This document shows, piece after piece, positions 10,311 to 22,142 of a stretch of 64,000 bases of DNA. Under the pieces are notes generated by a model, which saw only the letters and a program-made list of their open reading frames with translations, ran no database searches and had not been told where the DNA came from. Where the stretch lies: assembly GCA_025200525.1 (NCBI GenBank), contig CM045761.1, positions 94,712,182 through 94,776,181 of the forward strand, written 5' to 3'. Numbering within the stretch: position 1 is the stretch's first letter; the number at the start of each line of letters is the position of its first letter. Position numbers and translations under genes: made by a program. This stretch comes from Camellia lanceoleosa (lineage: Eukaryota; Streptophyta; Magnoliopsida; Ericales; Theaceae).

Positions 10311-11373
10311 AAACGCTTCGACTCTTCAGCATCAACACACAATTTATGCATTCCCAGATGACCCCGTTTGTACAATTTACCCCCATAGATGATAAACTGA
10401 GCAGCCATTCGCCGAATTGCCCTCTTATCTTTGGCACTTGCCCCTGGTGGATAAGCCTCCTTTTCCAAGAAGTTCCAGATGTCATGATACCAAGGGTTCT
10501 GATCTTGTACTTCATCTATCACGGCAATCAGCTCATAGGTCGGCACATACCTGTGTTCAATAATGATTGGACGCATCCGGACTCCCAAAGGGATGTCTAT
10601 CATGGAAGATATAGTTGATAAGGCGTCAGCGAACCTATTGCTCTCTCTTAACAGATGCGTGAAGGTTAGCTTCTCAAACCTGGGAATTAGAACGTCCAGG
10701 GTTTGGTGATAGATTTTCATCATTTCTTCTTTAACCTTCCAATCTCTTTTCGCTTGAGACACAACCAGGTTCGAGTCCCCAATGACGTCCAACCGTTTTA
10801 CCCCTAGTTCCAGGGCGGCTTCTAAGCCAGCAATACATGCCTCATACTCTGCTTCGTTGTTTGATACCTTGAATTGGAGTTTGAAAGCAAAGGGTATGTG
10901 GGAATTGTCGGGCGCTATCAGCAACACCCCTATCCCATAGTCGTACTGGTTAGACGCTCCGTCAAAGTACATAGTCCAAATCTTTTCTTCAACCTGTAGG
11001 ATGGCCTCATTTGGAAACAAATACTCTACCGCTTCGTCTCCCTCTACTGGGTGATCGGCCAGGAACTCCGCTACCGCTCTCCCTTTTACAGACTTGCAAG
11101 TCATGTACTTCAAATCAAATTTGGAGAGAAGAAGCAACCAACGGGCTAGCCTACCCGTAAGTGTTGGTTTCTCGAAGAGATATTTGATGGGATCTAATCT
11201 CGAAACCAGTATTACAGAGTGAGCTAACAGGTAGTGCCTCAACTTCCTAGTAGCCCATACCAAGGCCAAACAAGCCTTCTCGAGCGGAGTGTAACGGGTC
11301 TCGTATTCTAGCATCTTCTTGCTTAAGTAATAGATAGCTTTTCCACTATATCCTCATATTCCTGTGCAAGCAT
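10184..11373 (-). pseudogene. E1 RNase H (C-terminal part) and second, archaeal-type RNase H
   Basis: A 376-aa open frame (11314-10184), extended at its N-terminus to the E2 insertion point. Residues 1-90 are the end of the RT-linked RNase H ('YETRYTPLEKACLALVWATR', 'SRLDPIKYLFEKP'). Residues 112-235 are the extra RNase H of the Tat lineage, with candidate acids D118 ('YFDGASN'), E154 ('NNEAEYEA'), D180 ('GDSNLVV') and D230 ('RFADAL'). A connector and the start of the integrase finger ('KLCVDAEESKRLMEAIHGG') follow. A stop just upstream ('EKLSIT*') breaks the join to RT. The dual RNase H places E1 in Tat (Ogre/Retand) rather than Athila or the chromoviruses. Confidence 0.9.
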
Positions 11374-12839
11374 GCAGTTGTAGACCGCCAAAACGTCCCG
11401 GCTCCACGTACGAAGTCTCAAAATCGTTTTGTTCATTAGCTACTACAGTTCGGACTCAATGTCACGGTTCTGAATCTAATCTCGCAAAGTGCAATGCAAG
11501 ACCGATAAATCGCCAAAGAGTCCAAATCCGGCAAATCGTTTTGGAAAACTGATTTTAATAAAGAAGTGTCAAACATGGACTACTTTGCCAGATACAGAGT
11601 CGCCACCTAAATGTTTTTGTTTTGGGAAATTTAGGAAACCCTGACTCGTGCCTAAGGTCACGTGTTCATCATCACCAAAGTTGCTGCGGCTCGAGAACTT
11701 GGGTACGAGAGGGGAAGGTCATGCAATGAGCACCCCCGCTCGCCCGATCAAAGATCGGCCTTTACTAAGCATGATACTTTGTTTTTGAAAGCACATGTGT
11801 TCTTATTCCAATTTATTAGCTAGCCTGCTACGTGATGCACACAGCATACAAGTATAGTCTAGATCGCCTAAGTTGGAACAAAACATCTCATGTTTGTTTA
11901 TTTGAAAATGGTTTCAAGGTGCTACTCGCAAGTAGGCTAAGACGTGGATTTGCCACCCTCGAGTGGGCTTAGAAAACATGATTTTGCCACTCTCAACTGG
12001 GCTTTAAAACTCGCATTTCAATGAGTTGTTCCAATTAAAGCAATCCAACCTTCACCCACAGGCATTCAGGCGGTTATATCAATTAAGCAAATAGTCTCAT
12101 GGCAAGCATGCTATACATGGCAACCATTAACACACATGCAGGGATGCTAAAGCATAAACACTTACAATGTACTCCGAGCCAAAACAACAGCTAGTTAGTA
12201 ATCAATGCATGATGCTAGCTATGTTAAGATGCCTCATGCAACACATGCAAAAATGCAACTATAATAGGCTCGGCTATTCTAAGATGGGATATGAAATGCA
12301 ACTTGATGACATGTTGTTGAACACGTATTCAAGTAAATGTATTGAAATACAATGCAGTTTGTATGATGCGCCGAGCCCGGTGCATGCAATACAAATGAAT
12401 GAATGTAAACATGCAAGCATAAGGATGCTAATCAAAACATGACCTAGAACTAACCATTGTAAGCGGTTAAGTAAAAGGGAGAAAGACGTGGAGTTGGAAG
12501 ACATTCACACACTCACGCACACTTATTACAAAATTTGCCCTCTCGACGGAGGGTCCGAATGAGTCAACTAGCTAGCTACACTACACTAATTAATTATTAC
12601 AAAACCTTAACTAATTAAGAAAATTAATTAAGTTACAAAACCAACTAAGTAAGAAAAGAAAGTAGCTGAATCAAGCTGCCATAGCTCTGCCTCGAAATGC
12701 TGAATGATGCATGCTCGGTCGCGTTCTCCCCGAAATCCGTTACCATGCCTCATGTTGCCTCTGTTTGCACTGTTTTAGACTTCTGAAAATTGTGCAAATC
12801 TCCAAAACACCTCTGCTCCACTCCATGGACATGCTTAGA

Positions 12840-12955
12840 GGTCATCGGCTAAGAGGTATGGCCATCGGCCAAGGGATAGAGGTCATCGACCAATTTTGAG
12901 GCTATCGGCCAAATATTTATAGCTGATCGGCACACCAGATAGCCGATCGGCCATC
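12840..12955 (-). promoter_or_regulatory. E2 3' LTR, second CGGCCA-type cluster
   Basis: Repeated CGGCCA, CGGCTA and GATCGGC motifs in about 115 bp, including palindromic CCGATCGGCC. It sits about 3.5 kb from the LTR start, as the second cluster does in E3 (39680-39765) and the E2 5' LTR (41700-41800). No TATA box follows it, so its role is unclear. Confidence 0.5.
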
Positions 12956-13299
12956 TCTTCCTGCAAACTCTCCTTTCTGCTACAACAGAGCACAAACAGA
13001 GGCATGGCAATGTATTTGCAAGAAAATGTGTGTGCTACTACACCCCTTATCATGTCTAAGGCTCAAAGGTGTGTAGTGCTCGGCTCTTAAGCCATTAATC
13101 ACGCATTCCGATGCATGATGGTCAAAGAGACCGAGTTGCACAAATAAATATCACATAAATGCACAAAAACATACAAATGCCTTAAACTCTATCATGTTTG
13201 ATCAAGAGTGTCGGCGACCGAGGATTGAGGCACGTTTCATCACTTCAAGTATGAAACGTCTCTCGTTCCTCGTGTTTGGCTTGACACCCAAACCAAACA

Positions 13300-13497
13300 C
13301 AATGCAATGCAAGGTATGCCAAACACAATGCAAATAACAAGCATGCAAACAACATGGCATGTAACAAGTATGCAGCAATGTCATGCAATGCAACTAGCAT
13401 GCAACAACATGCAATGTACCAAGCATGCAACAATTTTATGTAATGCAACTAGCATGCAACAACATGCAATGTACCAAGCATGCAACAACATGTAAAA
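13300..13497. repeat. GCATGCAAC-type short tandem repeats in the LTR
   Basis: Degenerate repeats of 'atgcaactagcatgcaacaac' and 'atgcaatgtaccaagcatgc' types. The E2 5' LTR carries the same tract at 42130-42395 with additional units, so the copy number has changed since insertion. Confidence 0.7.
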
Positions 13498-15511
13498 TGG
13501 ACTTAAACTAAAATGGACAGATCTCAATCATGCCCAAATCAGTGGCCAAAATGCTATGGAAATGAAGTACGAAAGCACATACAAACATGTATATACTTTG
13601 GTTCACAAACAAGGCATGGGGATAACAACTCTCAAGCAAGAGCAATGAATAAAAAGCATGGATGTGTGACAACACTGTAGGCCCTGAAATCATGTATGGA
13701 ATGGTGCCAAACCACTCAAATAAGTCAAGCATAGCATGCAAGAAAGCTCAAAGCTTGAAACTAGCAAAGGGACTTACACCATGGCCACGCAAAGCAAGCC
13801 CCAAAGGACCGAGGATAACCAAAACAGTCCCAAGGCAAGTCAAGATAAGAGCAAAAACATGCTTGGACCTGGCCAACACAGGCTAGAACAAAAGACCAAA
13901 AGCATGAAGCATGCAAGGCTAATAGGGGGTATTACACTACACCTATCAAAACCAAACATGGCATGACTTTGCCAACAAAAATCAGAGTTATATCATGGTA
14001 AAATAACCCCAAATACACATTGAAATGATAGCTCGCAAGCTTAGGCATGAAGGCATACGCAAAGGCTCATGTTCAAGGCATAAAGAACCAACCTTTCAAC
14101 ATATTGAAAACATGAAAGATGTGGGTGCATGGCAATGAAACATGCTCTGAAATCACATAACAAATGATGCCAAATCATTCAAATAGGTCAAGCAATGCAT
14201 GCTAGTGGACTTGATGCACAAAGCTAACAAGCTAGGATGAACCATAGCTATACAAATCATGGCATGCATGGCCAAAACAACAAAAATCAGAGCTTAAGCA
14301 TGCTAAAACATGACCAAAATCTGCTTAGAGTTAAGCCAAAATCATGCTAGAATGACATGTTAAAGCGTGATACACATTAGGCTAATTCATGGAATTGCAC
14401 TACAAGTGCATGGAGCATGCAAGGGCCAACCAAACCAAACCTTAACAGAGGTATGACATGGAAAAACATCACCAAAAACATGCTGAAATAGAATCAAATC
14501 ATGCTAGAAAGGCATGCTACCTCATGAAGCATACAAGACTAGTTTGTGAGAAATACACTACAAGTGTATAAACCATGTAAGGAGTGAGTCCACCATTCAA
14601 AATTAGAGTTATAACATGTGAAAATAACACCAAAAATATGCTTGAACTAAGCTAATTCAAACCACAAAAGCATGCTACTTTGTAAGGCTAACAAGGCTAG
14701 CAAAGAGGATTTACACCACAAGTGCAATAAGCATGCAAGGGATGACCAAGACAACCAAAAACAGAGTTATGGCAGGTCTTATAAGTCACAAAAATGAGCC
14801 TAAACAAAGCCATAAAGAAGTAAAAATACATGCTCATTTGGTTGGCCATCAACACTAGTAAGCAAGACAAGAGGAGAGGGGACCACCCTCTCCTATTTGG
14901 GCCCTCAAAATAGGGTTTTTACCACTGAAAATCCTCTGGATTTCAGTGGTTCTAAGGCCAAAAAGAAGTTTGAAAAGTTTCAAAGTTAGCTCACAAGGCC
15001 TTATAAACCAAGAAGCAAAAGGGAGGACAACCTCCTAGCCAACCAAGGCACAAATCGAGACTTTTAGGACTGAAAAACAGAGGGAAAAACAAAGGTTTTT
15101 TCAGTTCAACACCACCCCAAAAAAACAACCCCAAAGTAGTGTGAAAAGATGGCCAAGCAAGTGTGTAAAACAAGCTTAAAGGGAGGGAGATCTTACCCTT
15201 GATGTACAGCTGCAAAACCAACCCAAAATCTGAGCCAAAACACCCTTTGGAGCTCAAACAAAGTCCCAAGTAAGCTTCAAGCAACCTCCTCCCAAAGATA
15301 GGCAACTTTGATCAAGGATGCATAGGCTAACTAGTTGTATTTATCTACTTCTATGCACTTCTATGCACCAAAGGGGAAGAAAGAGAGGCTTTAGAGAGAG
15401 GGGCAGAGATCAAAACTCTGAAAATTATAGAGAGAGAGGGAGTTTAGTGAGAGAAGCTCTCAAACTTGCTTAAGAAGTTATAACCCCTTTAGAAATGAGA
15501 TATTTGGCTCC

Positions 15512-15690
15512 ATATATAGCAAAAGGCAAGAGTTTGGTCGAAATATCTAAATATGGGACAGCTGGAGGTTGTATGGAACAGTTGAAGATGAAATATCTTC
15601 AAAAAATCTGAGTTTGGGTCACTCTTGGCCGATCGGCCATCTTTTGTGCCGATCTGCCACTTATCTGCTGCTTTTTTGGCCGATTGGCCA
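15512..15690 (-). promoter_or_regulatory. E2 3' LTR promoter: CGGCCA cluster and TATA box
   Basis: CGGCCA/TGGCCG motifs at 15628-15690 (including CGATCGGCC) with a TATA-like box on the minus strand (gctatatatg) at 15511-15520, about 110 bp downstream. Purine-rich 'agagagag' lies around the probable start site. Same order in the E2 5' LTR at 44401-44585. Confidence 0.6.
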
Positions 15691-17279
15691 ACAAAATCTA
15701 TTTTTCAGGCCCAACTTCAAATGGCAATAACTCCTTCATATGAACTCCTTTTTAGGTCATTCTTGTGTCCAAATTGAAGCCCCGGAGGTAAGATTTCCAA
15801 TGGTGGAAACCTTGCACAAAAATTCCAACTGTGTAAAAGTTATGCCTCTTTTAGTGAGGACTGTTGAGTTTCGGTCCAACCGGAATGATGCCCAACTTCA
15901 ACCAATCATATCTCTCCCCCCCCCACCCGGACTCGGCTTTAGGAGATTCTTGAATGAAAAATGAAGCCCCGGAAGTAAGCTTTCCAATGGTGGTGGCCTC
16001 ATAGGTTAAATCCAAGTGCATAGACAGATAGACCTGATTTAGCGAGAACCGCTCGACTTTCTCGTAGCGATTCATACCCAACTTCTTCCTCAACTAGGTT
16101 TCTTCCCTCCACTCCTCTTTTCTTCAACTCCAAACCCTAAACAAGGTGTTTTGAAAGATTTTTCAAAGATTTCATCTTTCTTTCATTCATTTCCACATTG
16201 TCCTTGCTCGGCTTACCGAAAAGTGCAACATTTGACAAAATGCGAGCCTCGGAACATCGCAGAAACCTTTTTCAAAATATTTTGAAAGAAAGGAGTTTAA
16301 GATCTAAAATATTTTTGGTCCAAAAATGGGGTGTGAGGTTTGGATTTGACTCTCTCCTTGCCTGAGAAATCAAACCTTTGCACTGCACACCTTTCATCAC
16401 CAAGTAAACCATCAGTAACGCCCAAGTCTTAAGGGCGGTCAAAAATGGGGTGTCTGTAGTTGTCCCTCTTTGACAGAGCTCGAAGTCATGAAATAACGTG
16501 AGTGAATGTCAAAGCCTAGAGACGACCCATTTTTTACAAGACCGGTGACTTGGACAAACAAACAAAATATAGATAAATAAATGGTTGCGCCCGCAGGCTG
16601 CCTGCGTATCCCTTTGCAAGGAATCAAACCAGCGTAGTTCAGGGGCAGGATGCAAAATGAAATGCAATATTACGAAACAATGTAATAATATACAATGTAT
16701 TTGAATCATCAAACCACAAGCAGTGCAAAACCACACAAATATCATAAAGGGATGGAGATGCAAAATCAAACTACGTGTAACATAGAAAAGGTGCCGGAGC
16801 GCTCTAACCGCAATTCTCTTAGTGGAGGTGCATGCACAAACAGAACTATGTGTTTCGCAGAAAGAATACAAGTAATTGAGTGGCATGATATAAGTGAGGA
16901 ATGATTTGTTAAGGAAAGATCGTGATCCTACATGTTGGATGCAACAAACTACAATGCAATGGATGCAATGGATGAAGTGGATAAGGTGTGCGGCCAAACC
17001 ACATTTTGCCTAGAAAAGGCATAGACACAAAACAGACCACGTCTAACACATAAAAGGTGCCGACACCCTTAGACCACAATTCTCTTAGTGGAATAGGCGC
17101 GTACACATAATCACAGAACCATGCTTCAACACGAAAAGTATGGGCACCTGCCAGACTAAGCTTAACATGGAAAGGATGCAGGCGATACAATGGACAATAC
17201 AGTAAATGCATGCGATAGATGCTATGTACAATGCAATGTAATAGCTAAAATGCAATGTAGCTAGGAAGTGAAAGTACCT

Positions 17280-17640
17280 TGCAGGGGCAATTGGCGATGA
17301 CTCACCTCATGCTGCTGGGGATCTTTTGCTTTTTCTCGATTGAACCACAGGTACTACTTTTCTCCCTGCTATGGTTGCAACTTTCCCTATGCTCCAACAG
17401 GATGACATACTAGGTTGGTTCAGTATCCAGAATTGAGGCGCACACATGCTATCTCAACCTATGGGGCTTTCATATAGATTTCAAGCCGAGAGTACACCCC
17501 TGGGTATTTAAACCAGACTTTAGTCTCGGAAATCCCGAACCTTTGCGTTCTAAGCATGAGCCATTCAAACTCTAGTTTCCACCGTCTCAATTGATCTCTT
17601 AGGAATTCACAACAAACATAGGCAGGTGGCTATACCAAAC
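17280..17640 (-). repeat. Large direct duplication, copy A
   Basis: Contains 'aggttggttcagtatc', 'gggtatttaaaccag' and 'tagtctcggaaatcc' in the same order as copy B at 19555-19965. Both tandem arrays lie between the two copies, so the region looks like a segment duplication around array growth. Confidence 0.75.
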
Positions 17641-17976
17641 CACCGGAAGTCGTTCGGGCATGACAAACACCAAAGGAATTGCACCTTCAGAGGATTTAAG
17701 GTCTCCTAGACCAAGCGATAAAACAGATACGATGCAATGAATGTAACAGATAGAGCAGTAGATGCAAAAGGGGAACACACTCCAACCACGCTAGAATTGT
17801 GAGAGGAGGAAGAACAAAGAAAACCAATCAGGAGCGCATTCCACGCAACCTGAGATAAATTCCAAACACGCTGAAATCATGTGAGGAAAGGAACACTCTA
17901 ACCATGCCAAAATCGTGAGAAGAGGTCTGAAAAACAACCGCTCGGGATTACGCTTCACGCGTCCCGAGATAAAACA

Positions 17977-18471
17977 CGCCCAGGGCCACGCTTCATGCAT
18001 CCTGAGATACAACCCGCCCAGGGCTGCACTTCACGCATCCTGAGATACAACCCGCCCAGGGCCGCGCTTCATGCGTCCTGAGATACAACCCGCCCAGGGC
18101 CGCGCTTCACGCTTCCTGAGATAAAACACGCCCAAGGCCGTGCTTCAGGTGTCCTGAGATAAAACATGCCCAGGGCCGCGCTTCACGCGTCCTGAGATAC
18201 AACCCGCCCAGGGCCGCGCTTCACGCGTCCGGAGATGCAACCCGCACAGGGCCGCGCTTCACGCGTCCTGAGATGCAACCCGCCCAGGGCCGCGCTTCAG
18301 GTGTCCTGAGATAAAACACGCCTAGGGCCGCGCTTCACGCGTCCTGAGATACAACCCGCCCAGGGCCGCGCTTCACGCGTCCTGAGATACAACCCGCCCA
18401 GGGCCACGCTTCACACGTCCTGAGATAAAACACGCCCAGGGCCGCGCTTCACGCATCCTGAGATACAAGAA
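17977..18471. repeat. 38-bp tandem array, about 13 copies
   Basis: Unit: cccagggccgcgcttcacgc followed by gtcctgagatacaacccg (38 bp). Two endings alternate irregularly, 'atacaacccg' and 'ataaaacacg', suggesting mixed amplification. GC-rich compared with its surroundings. Found only in E2 in this window. Confidence 0.92.
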
Positions 18472-18844
18472 ATAGGTACGAGACTGTACCACAAATACAC
18501 AATTGTAACGAAATTGAGTGCTAGATGCACAAAGTGAATGAGTGCGATAGATGCAAGTGCGATAAATGCACAAAGTGAGCATGTGTAATAGATGTAAGTG
18601 CGATAGATGCACAAAATGAACATGTGCGATAGATACACTAAACATAATCAATCTTAAACGGAACTTCTCTGAATTAATCGCACATCCAATATTGCCTGGC
18701 TATGCCAGCTTCAAATGAACCGTACATACAATATCGTGCATGAATGAGAAAGAAACTCAACAGGTACAATATAGTAGAAACAGATGTTCAACGTTACATC
18801 AAGATACAATTTCAATACAAGATAAACGCGTGCACATGTGATTC

Positions 18845-19230
18845 CAATGGAAAGGTGCATAACAATGAATAGGAGATGTGCATAACAATGCAAGTGAAAC
18901 GGTGCATAACAATGCAGGTGGAATGGTGCATAACAATGCAAAGTAGAATAGTGCATAACAATGCAAGGAAAATGGTGCATAACAACGCAAGTGGAGTGTG
19001 CGTGACAACGCAAGTAAAGAGGTGCATGACAATGCAAGTAGAGTGCGCGTGACAACACAAGTAAAGAGGTGCATGACAATGCAAGTAGAGTACGCATGAC
19101 AACGCAAGTAAAGAGGTGCATGACAATGCAAGTAGAGTGTGCATGACAATGCAAGTAAAGAGGTGCATGACAATGCAACCAGAGTGTGCGTGACAACGCA
19201 AGTAAAGTGTGCATGACAATGCTCGTGAGA
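18845..19230. repeat. 24-bp tandem array
   Basis: Units of the type 'gtgcatgacaatgcaagtagag' repeat about every 24 bp, roughly 16 copies. Because 24 is divisible by three and the unit lacks stops, all three minus-strand frames stay open over about 500 bp. E3 has a related array at about 32400-32700. Confidence 0.88.
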
Positions 19231-19554
19231 CATGCATAGCAAGGCAAGTGCAAGAAATGTATGCTCCATGCAACATTAAGATGCGCATTTCATGCCAGGG
19301 TGAGAAGTGCACATTCTATGCAAGCAAGGTTAAAACGTGCTCCATGCAATGTACATACTCTATGCAAAAGGATCAACGATGTACATCCAATGTAACGTGC
19401 ATATTCTATGCGACAACAAGAATAAGTATAGTACAAGATGCATTTATGCAATATGTGTGATGATATGATACATGTTACAAGCAATGTAGAGCATGATGTC
19501 TAGGGAATGCAATAAAGAAACAAAGCGGCGCTTTAGAAAGCTCCTCATGGGGTG

Positions 19555-19965
19555 AGTGGCGATGAACCCCTCAACTCTGATGGGGATCTCCCCTTGTGTT
19601 CTTCAAACTCTTACCTTCAACTCACAATACAAAGGTCCTGAAATGCTTACAAGGGGTAATTTTTGCATTTAAAACCACAAATGCCTCTTTTCTTCCTGAT
19701 CATATTCACAACTGTCCTTATTCTCCAACGGGGTGGCAGACTAGGTTGGTTCAGTATCTAGAATTGAGGTGCATACACATGTTATCTCAATCTATGGGGC
19801 TTCCATACAGATTTCAAGCCGGGGATACATCCCTGGGTATTTAAACCAGGCTTTAGTCTCGGAAATCCTGAACCTTTGCGTTCTAGGCAACAGCCATTCG
19901 AACTCTAGTTTCCACCGTCACAGTTGGTCTCCTAGGAACTCATTACAAACACGGCCAACATGCCC
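19555..19965 (-). repeat. Large direct duplication, copy B
   Basis: Second copy of the segment at 17280-17640, with the same ordered blocks ('aggttggttcagtatc', 'ctttagtctcggaaatcc', 'aactctagtttccaccgtc'). By eye the copies differ at many positions, so the duplication is older than the E2 insertion. Confidence 0.75.
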
Positions 19966-20484
19966 CTGGCAGGGAATGATACTTAGGGAGAACACTTTTG
20001 ATTGCCATTCTGGCTTTAAAACAGGCTTGAGCTTGGAGTAGAGGCACACTCATACTTCGGAGCATTAACAAGGCCTGAAGGGCTACATTCGGAGTACAAT
20101 CCCATAATCTGAAACAAACTCAGATGCTCTGATTTTTCCTCTTTTCTTTTGCTTTGCAATCTGGAACCTATGCAGCTTCAGATAGGTCCTGGTTTTACTG
20201 TTTTCACATGACCTGGGTTGAACCCTGCAGTTTATGAAAGAATAAATCCTATTTTGCACTAATGTGGAGAACGGCACAGCACTCCGAGTACAAAACGATT
20301 TTATTTTTGAATTTGAAATTGAGAAACGAGTTCTTAATCGGGTATTGAGTCGACGATTGACCATAGCCAAAATGAATCGACAAAGGAAAAAAAAAAGGTA
20401 AAACAACCTAAACACATCTGTTGACACTCAAAACGACTCAAAACAAGAATCGAGACAAGCAAAAACACAACACAACACTCGGAT

Positions 20485-21060
20485 GTGTTCCAAAGGCGAG
20501 AGACCTCTCGGTTGACGGGGAGCCCAATTTCTTTGGGTATTGTTTCCCACCCTTTCTCAGTTGTGATTCTCACATCACTCTGGCACTCAATCTCTATTTT
20601 TCTGAAAAGCCCTTTTCTCACTTTTCTCTCCACGCACATGTCTCTATTCTTCAATCTCTCTTCTTTTTTTTTTTTTTATCCCTCCCCTGGGTGGTTGATG
20701 GATAAATAGGAAGTTGCGGGCTCTTGCCCTTAGCATTCCGCTAGATTCTTCTTCTTTTACTTACAACAGTGAACTTTTCCACAGAGGGGTTACGTTACAA
20801 CTGGGTGTGTAGCAAATCTGCAGCTGACATCGGTTGATGACGCCCTTGGCCAGTTCGGGTGTGACCAGACCTTTTCGAACAAGGGAGTGGAATATCTTGC
20901 TCATTTTCCAGTTCGTGCTTCGCACTTGACTTGATACCTCGCTGCTCGGAGGACGAGAGAGCTTTCGGCCCTTTGCTGTTAGCTTCAGTTGTGCCCTTTT
21001 CTGGCAAGTATGTTGACAGCGGGGAAAAGACAAAACACCTGACTCAACTGTGCCCCTAGT
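20485..21060 (+). pseudogene. Remnant of antisense gene 2 in E2
   Basis: The plus strand reads 'FQRRETSRLTGSPISLG', matching 'FHRRETTRFAGSPLLLQ' of E1 gene 2. An intron-like block (20525-20690) corresponds to the E1 intron at 7482-7626. The last exon then reads 'VEYLAHFPVRASHLT', 'YLAARRTREL', matching E1 'VIEYPASFPIRGS' and 'RTREL'. The start and middle of the gene are absent. E2 therefore descends from an element that carried the antisense gene. Confidence 0.7.
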
Positions 21061-21689
21061 TCATCATTTTGACCATTTTTTGTTTTGGCTTTTTACTAAA
21101 ACAATTTTGACCAACATGAGAGTTAGATTAACAAGCTTGTTCGATTTTCTGATTTAAAATCATGCAAGTTAGGTTATGAGCACTGAAAATTTTTCTTTTT
21201 TGGGTCCAAAAAATAGTCCAGTTTTGGAAAATGGAATAATTTTCGAGAAAATTAGTCAACCTCGTTAAAAATTCTCAAAACTGTTTTTTCACAAATGGCC
21301 ACTACTCAACCAACACATAATTTACTCTTGAGATGCACAACTTCAGATCCAAAACAATGAAAAATTGCCCTCTTGTCTAAATGGCATTGCACGGCACCAA
21401 ATCTAGCAATGAAAAGTTGTCCCTTGTTTGAATGGCAACCGACGGCAACGGAAAGTTGCCCCTTGTCTAAATAGCGCCGCAACACACTATAACTAGTCCT
21501 CATAGTGACAATCACAACCGAACTCTCAGATACAGGGAAGACAAAGATAATTAGAACCAATACATGGACACAGTCGATTTGGAAGTGTTTATGGCTGGAC
21601 TTCAGAACGAAGTTGCCTACATATCCCAAAGATAGGAATCAAGCCTGACATAGTTCCGGGTTAAGGTACACTTGGGTATTAACCTCTCC
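21061..21689 (-). other. E2 untranslated region between antisense remnant and motif pair
   Basis: Non-coding, collinear with E1 8140-8653 and E3 30310-30940. It contains repeated 'gaaaagttgccccttg' / 'ggcaac' segments at 21358-21470. Confidence 0.6.
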
Positions 21690-21925
21690 TTTTGCGCTCT
21701 AACTTTTGCCAAGGCCGCCCTTCCGGGTTTTCAACCTTGCGAGCTATTTTCAGTTCTTTTCATCTTTTCATTTTCTTTTCATCTTTCATTTTCTTTTCAT
21801 TTTCTTCATTTTCTTTTTATTTCTTTTCTTTTCTTCTCTTTGTTTTTTTTCTTTTTTCTTTTCTTTTTCTTTTCTTGCTCTAACTTTTGCCTGGGTCGCC
21901 CTTTCAGGTTTTCGACCCAACGAGC
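21690..21925 (-). repeat. Direct motif pair flanking a long pyrimidine tract (E2 copy)
   Basis: Blocks at about 21690-21740 and 21877-21925 share 'gctctaacttttgcc' and 'ggttttc'. Between them lie about 135 nt almost free of purines on the plus strand (a polypurine run on the element's sense strand). In E1 the same gap is only about 30 nt. Confidence 0.8.
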
Positions 21926-22140
21926 CTCTTAAGGGTAAAAGTTGTAACATGTCTATGTTGAATGGTTTGAGGTCTCAAAGCCATCTGAATCTAGGAGAAT
22001 GGATACTATTCACTGATGATGTAGGAGTCCATCCAATGGGGGCTGAATTTGCCCCTAGTGTTGTGGATAGGAGCTCAATTGTCCTTCAACAATACTTTCT
22101 TCTTTCCTCCCTTTTGGGATTTGGCATTCTTCCCGATCTT
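21926..22140 (-). pseudogene. E2 integrase C-terminus scrap
   Basis: Minus-strand remnants align with the E1 integrase end: 'caacactaggggcaaattcag' matches the DPRGKFRPN coding stretch, and the sequence near 21960 matches 'MDLDGLEF'. Frameshifts and stops throughout. It directly follows the second-RNase H scrap, so the integrase core was removed by deletion. Confidence 0.65.
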
Positions 22141-22142
22141 CA

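Larger units (their letters stand above)
11379..16458 (-). repeat. E2 3' LTR (5080 bp)
   Basis: Begins on the minus strand at 16458 (TACAGACACCCC, a mutated TG) and ends at 11379 with ...GGCGGTCTACA. It aligns with the E2 5' LTR throughout and, inverted, with the E3 LTRs. It contains a TATA box at 15512-15519, two CGGCCA clusters, a GCATGC-rich repeat tract and the segment 'gagtcgccacctaaatgttt' near the 3' end. Non-coding; short ORFs here are incidental. Confidence 0.88.
16459..20484 (-). other. E2 3' untranslated region, repeat-rich
   Basis: No credible gene in about 4 kb. It starts at the LTR with the polypurine tract (rc of 16459-16475, ..aaagagggacaac). Next come two degraded units related to the E3 278-bp repeat (about 16790-17200), then the first copy of a 400-bp duplication, a 38-bp array, a 24-bp array, and the second duplication copy. 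20080-20400 is unique sequence shared with E3 at about 31660-31960. Confidence 0.75.

Noticed and set aside
12167..13966. Several 60-91-aa ORFs such as 'MQGMPNTMQITSMQ'
   Set aside because: They recur at the same offsets in both E2 LTRs (for example 42149-42340) and come from GCATGCAAC repeats.
17977..18471. Regular 38-bp repeats considered as a CRISPR array
   Set aside because: No unique spacers between units, and the context is a plant retrotransposon UTR.
18711..19312. Three overlapping minus-strand ORFs of 156-180 aa with His/Cys-rich repeats
   Set aside because: They are the three frames of one 24-bp tandem array with no stop in its unit. Composition and overlap show they are not genes.
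21672..21932. Phe/Ser-rich ORFs that look like membrane segments
   Set aside because: Translation of a pyrimidine run. The E3 counterpart reads the same way on the other strand.
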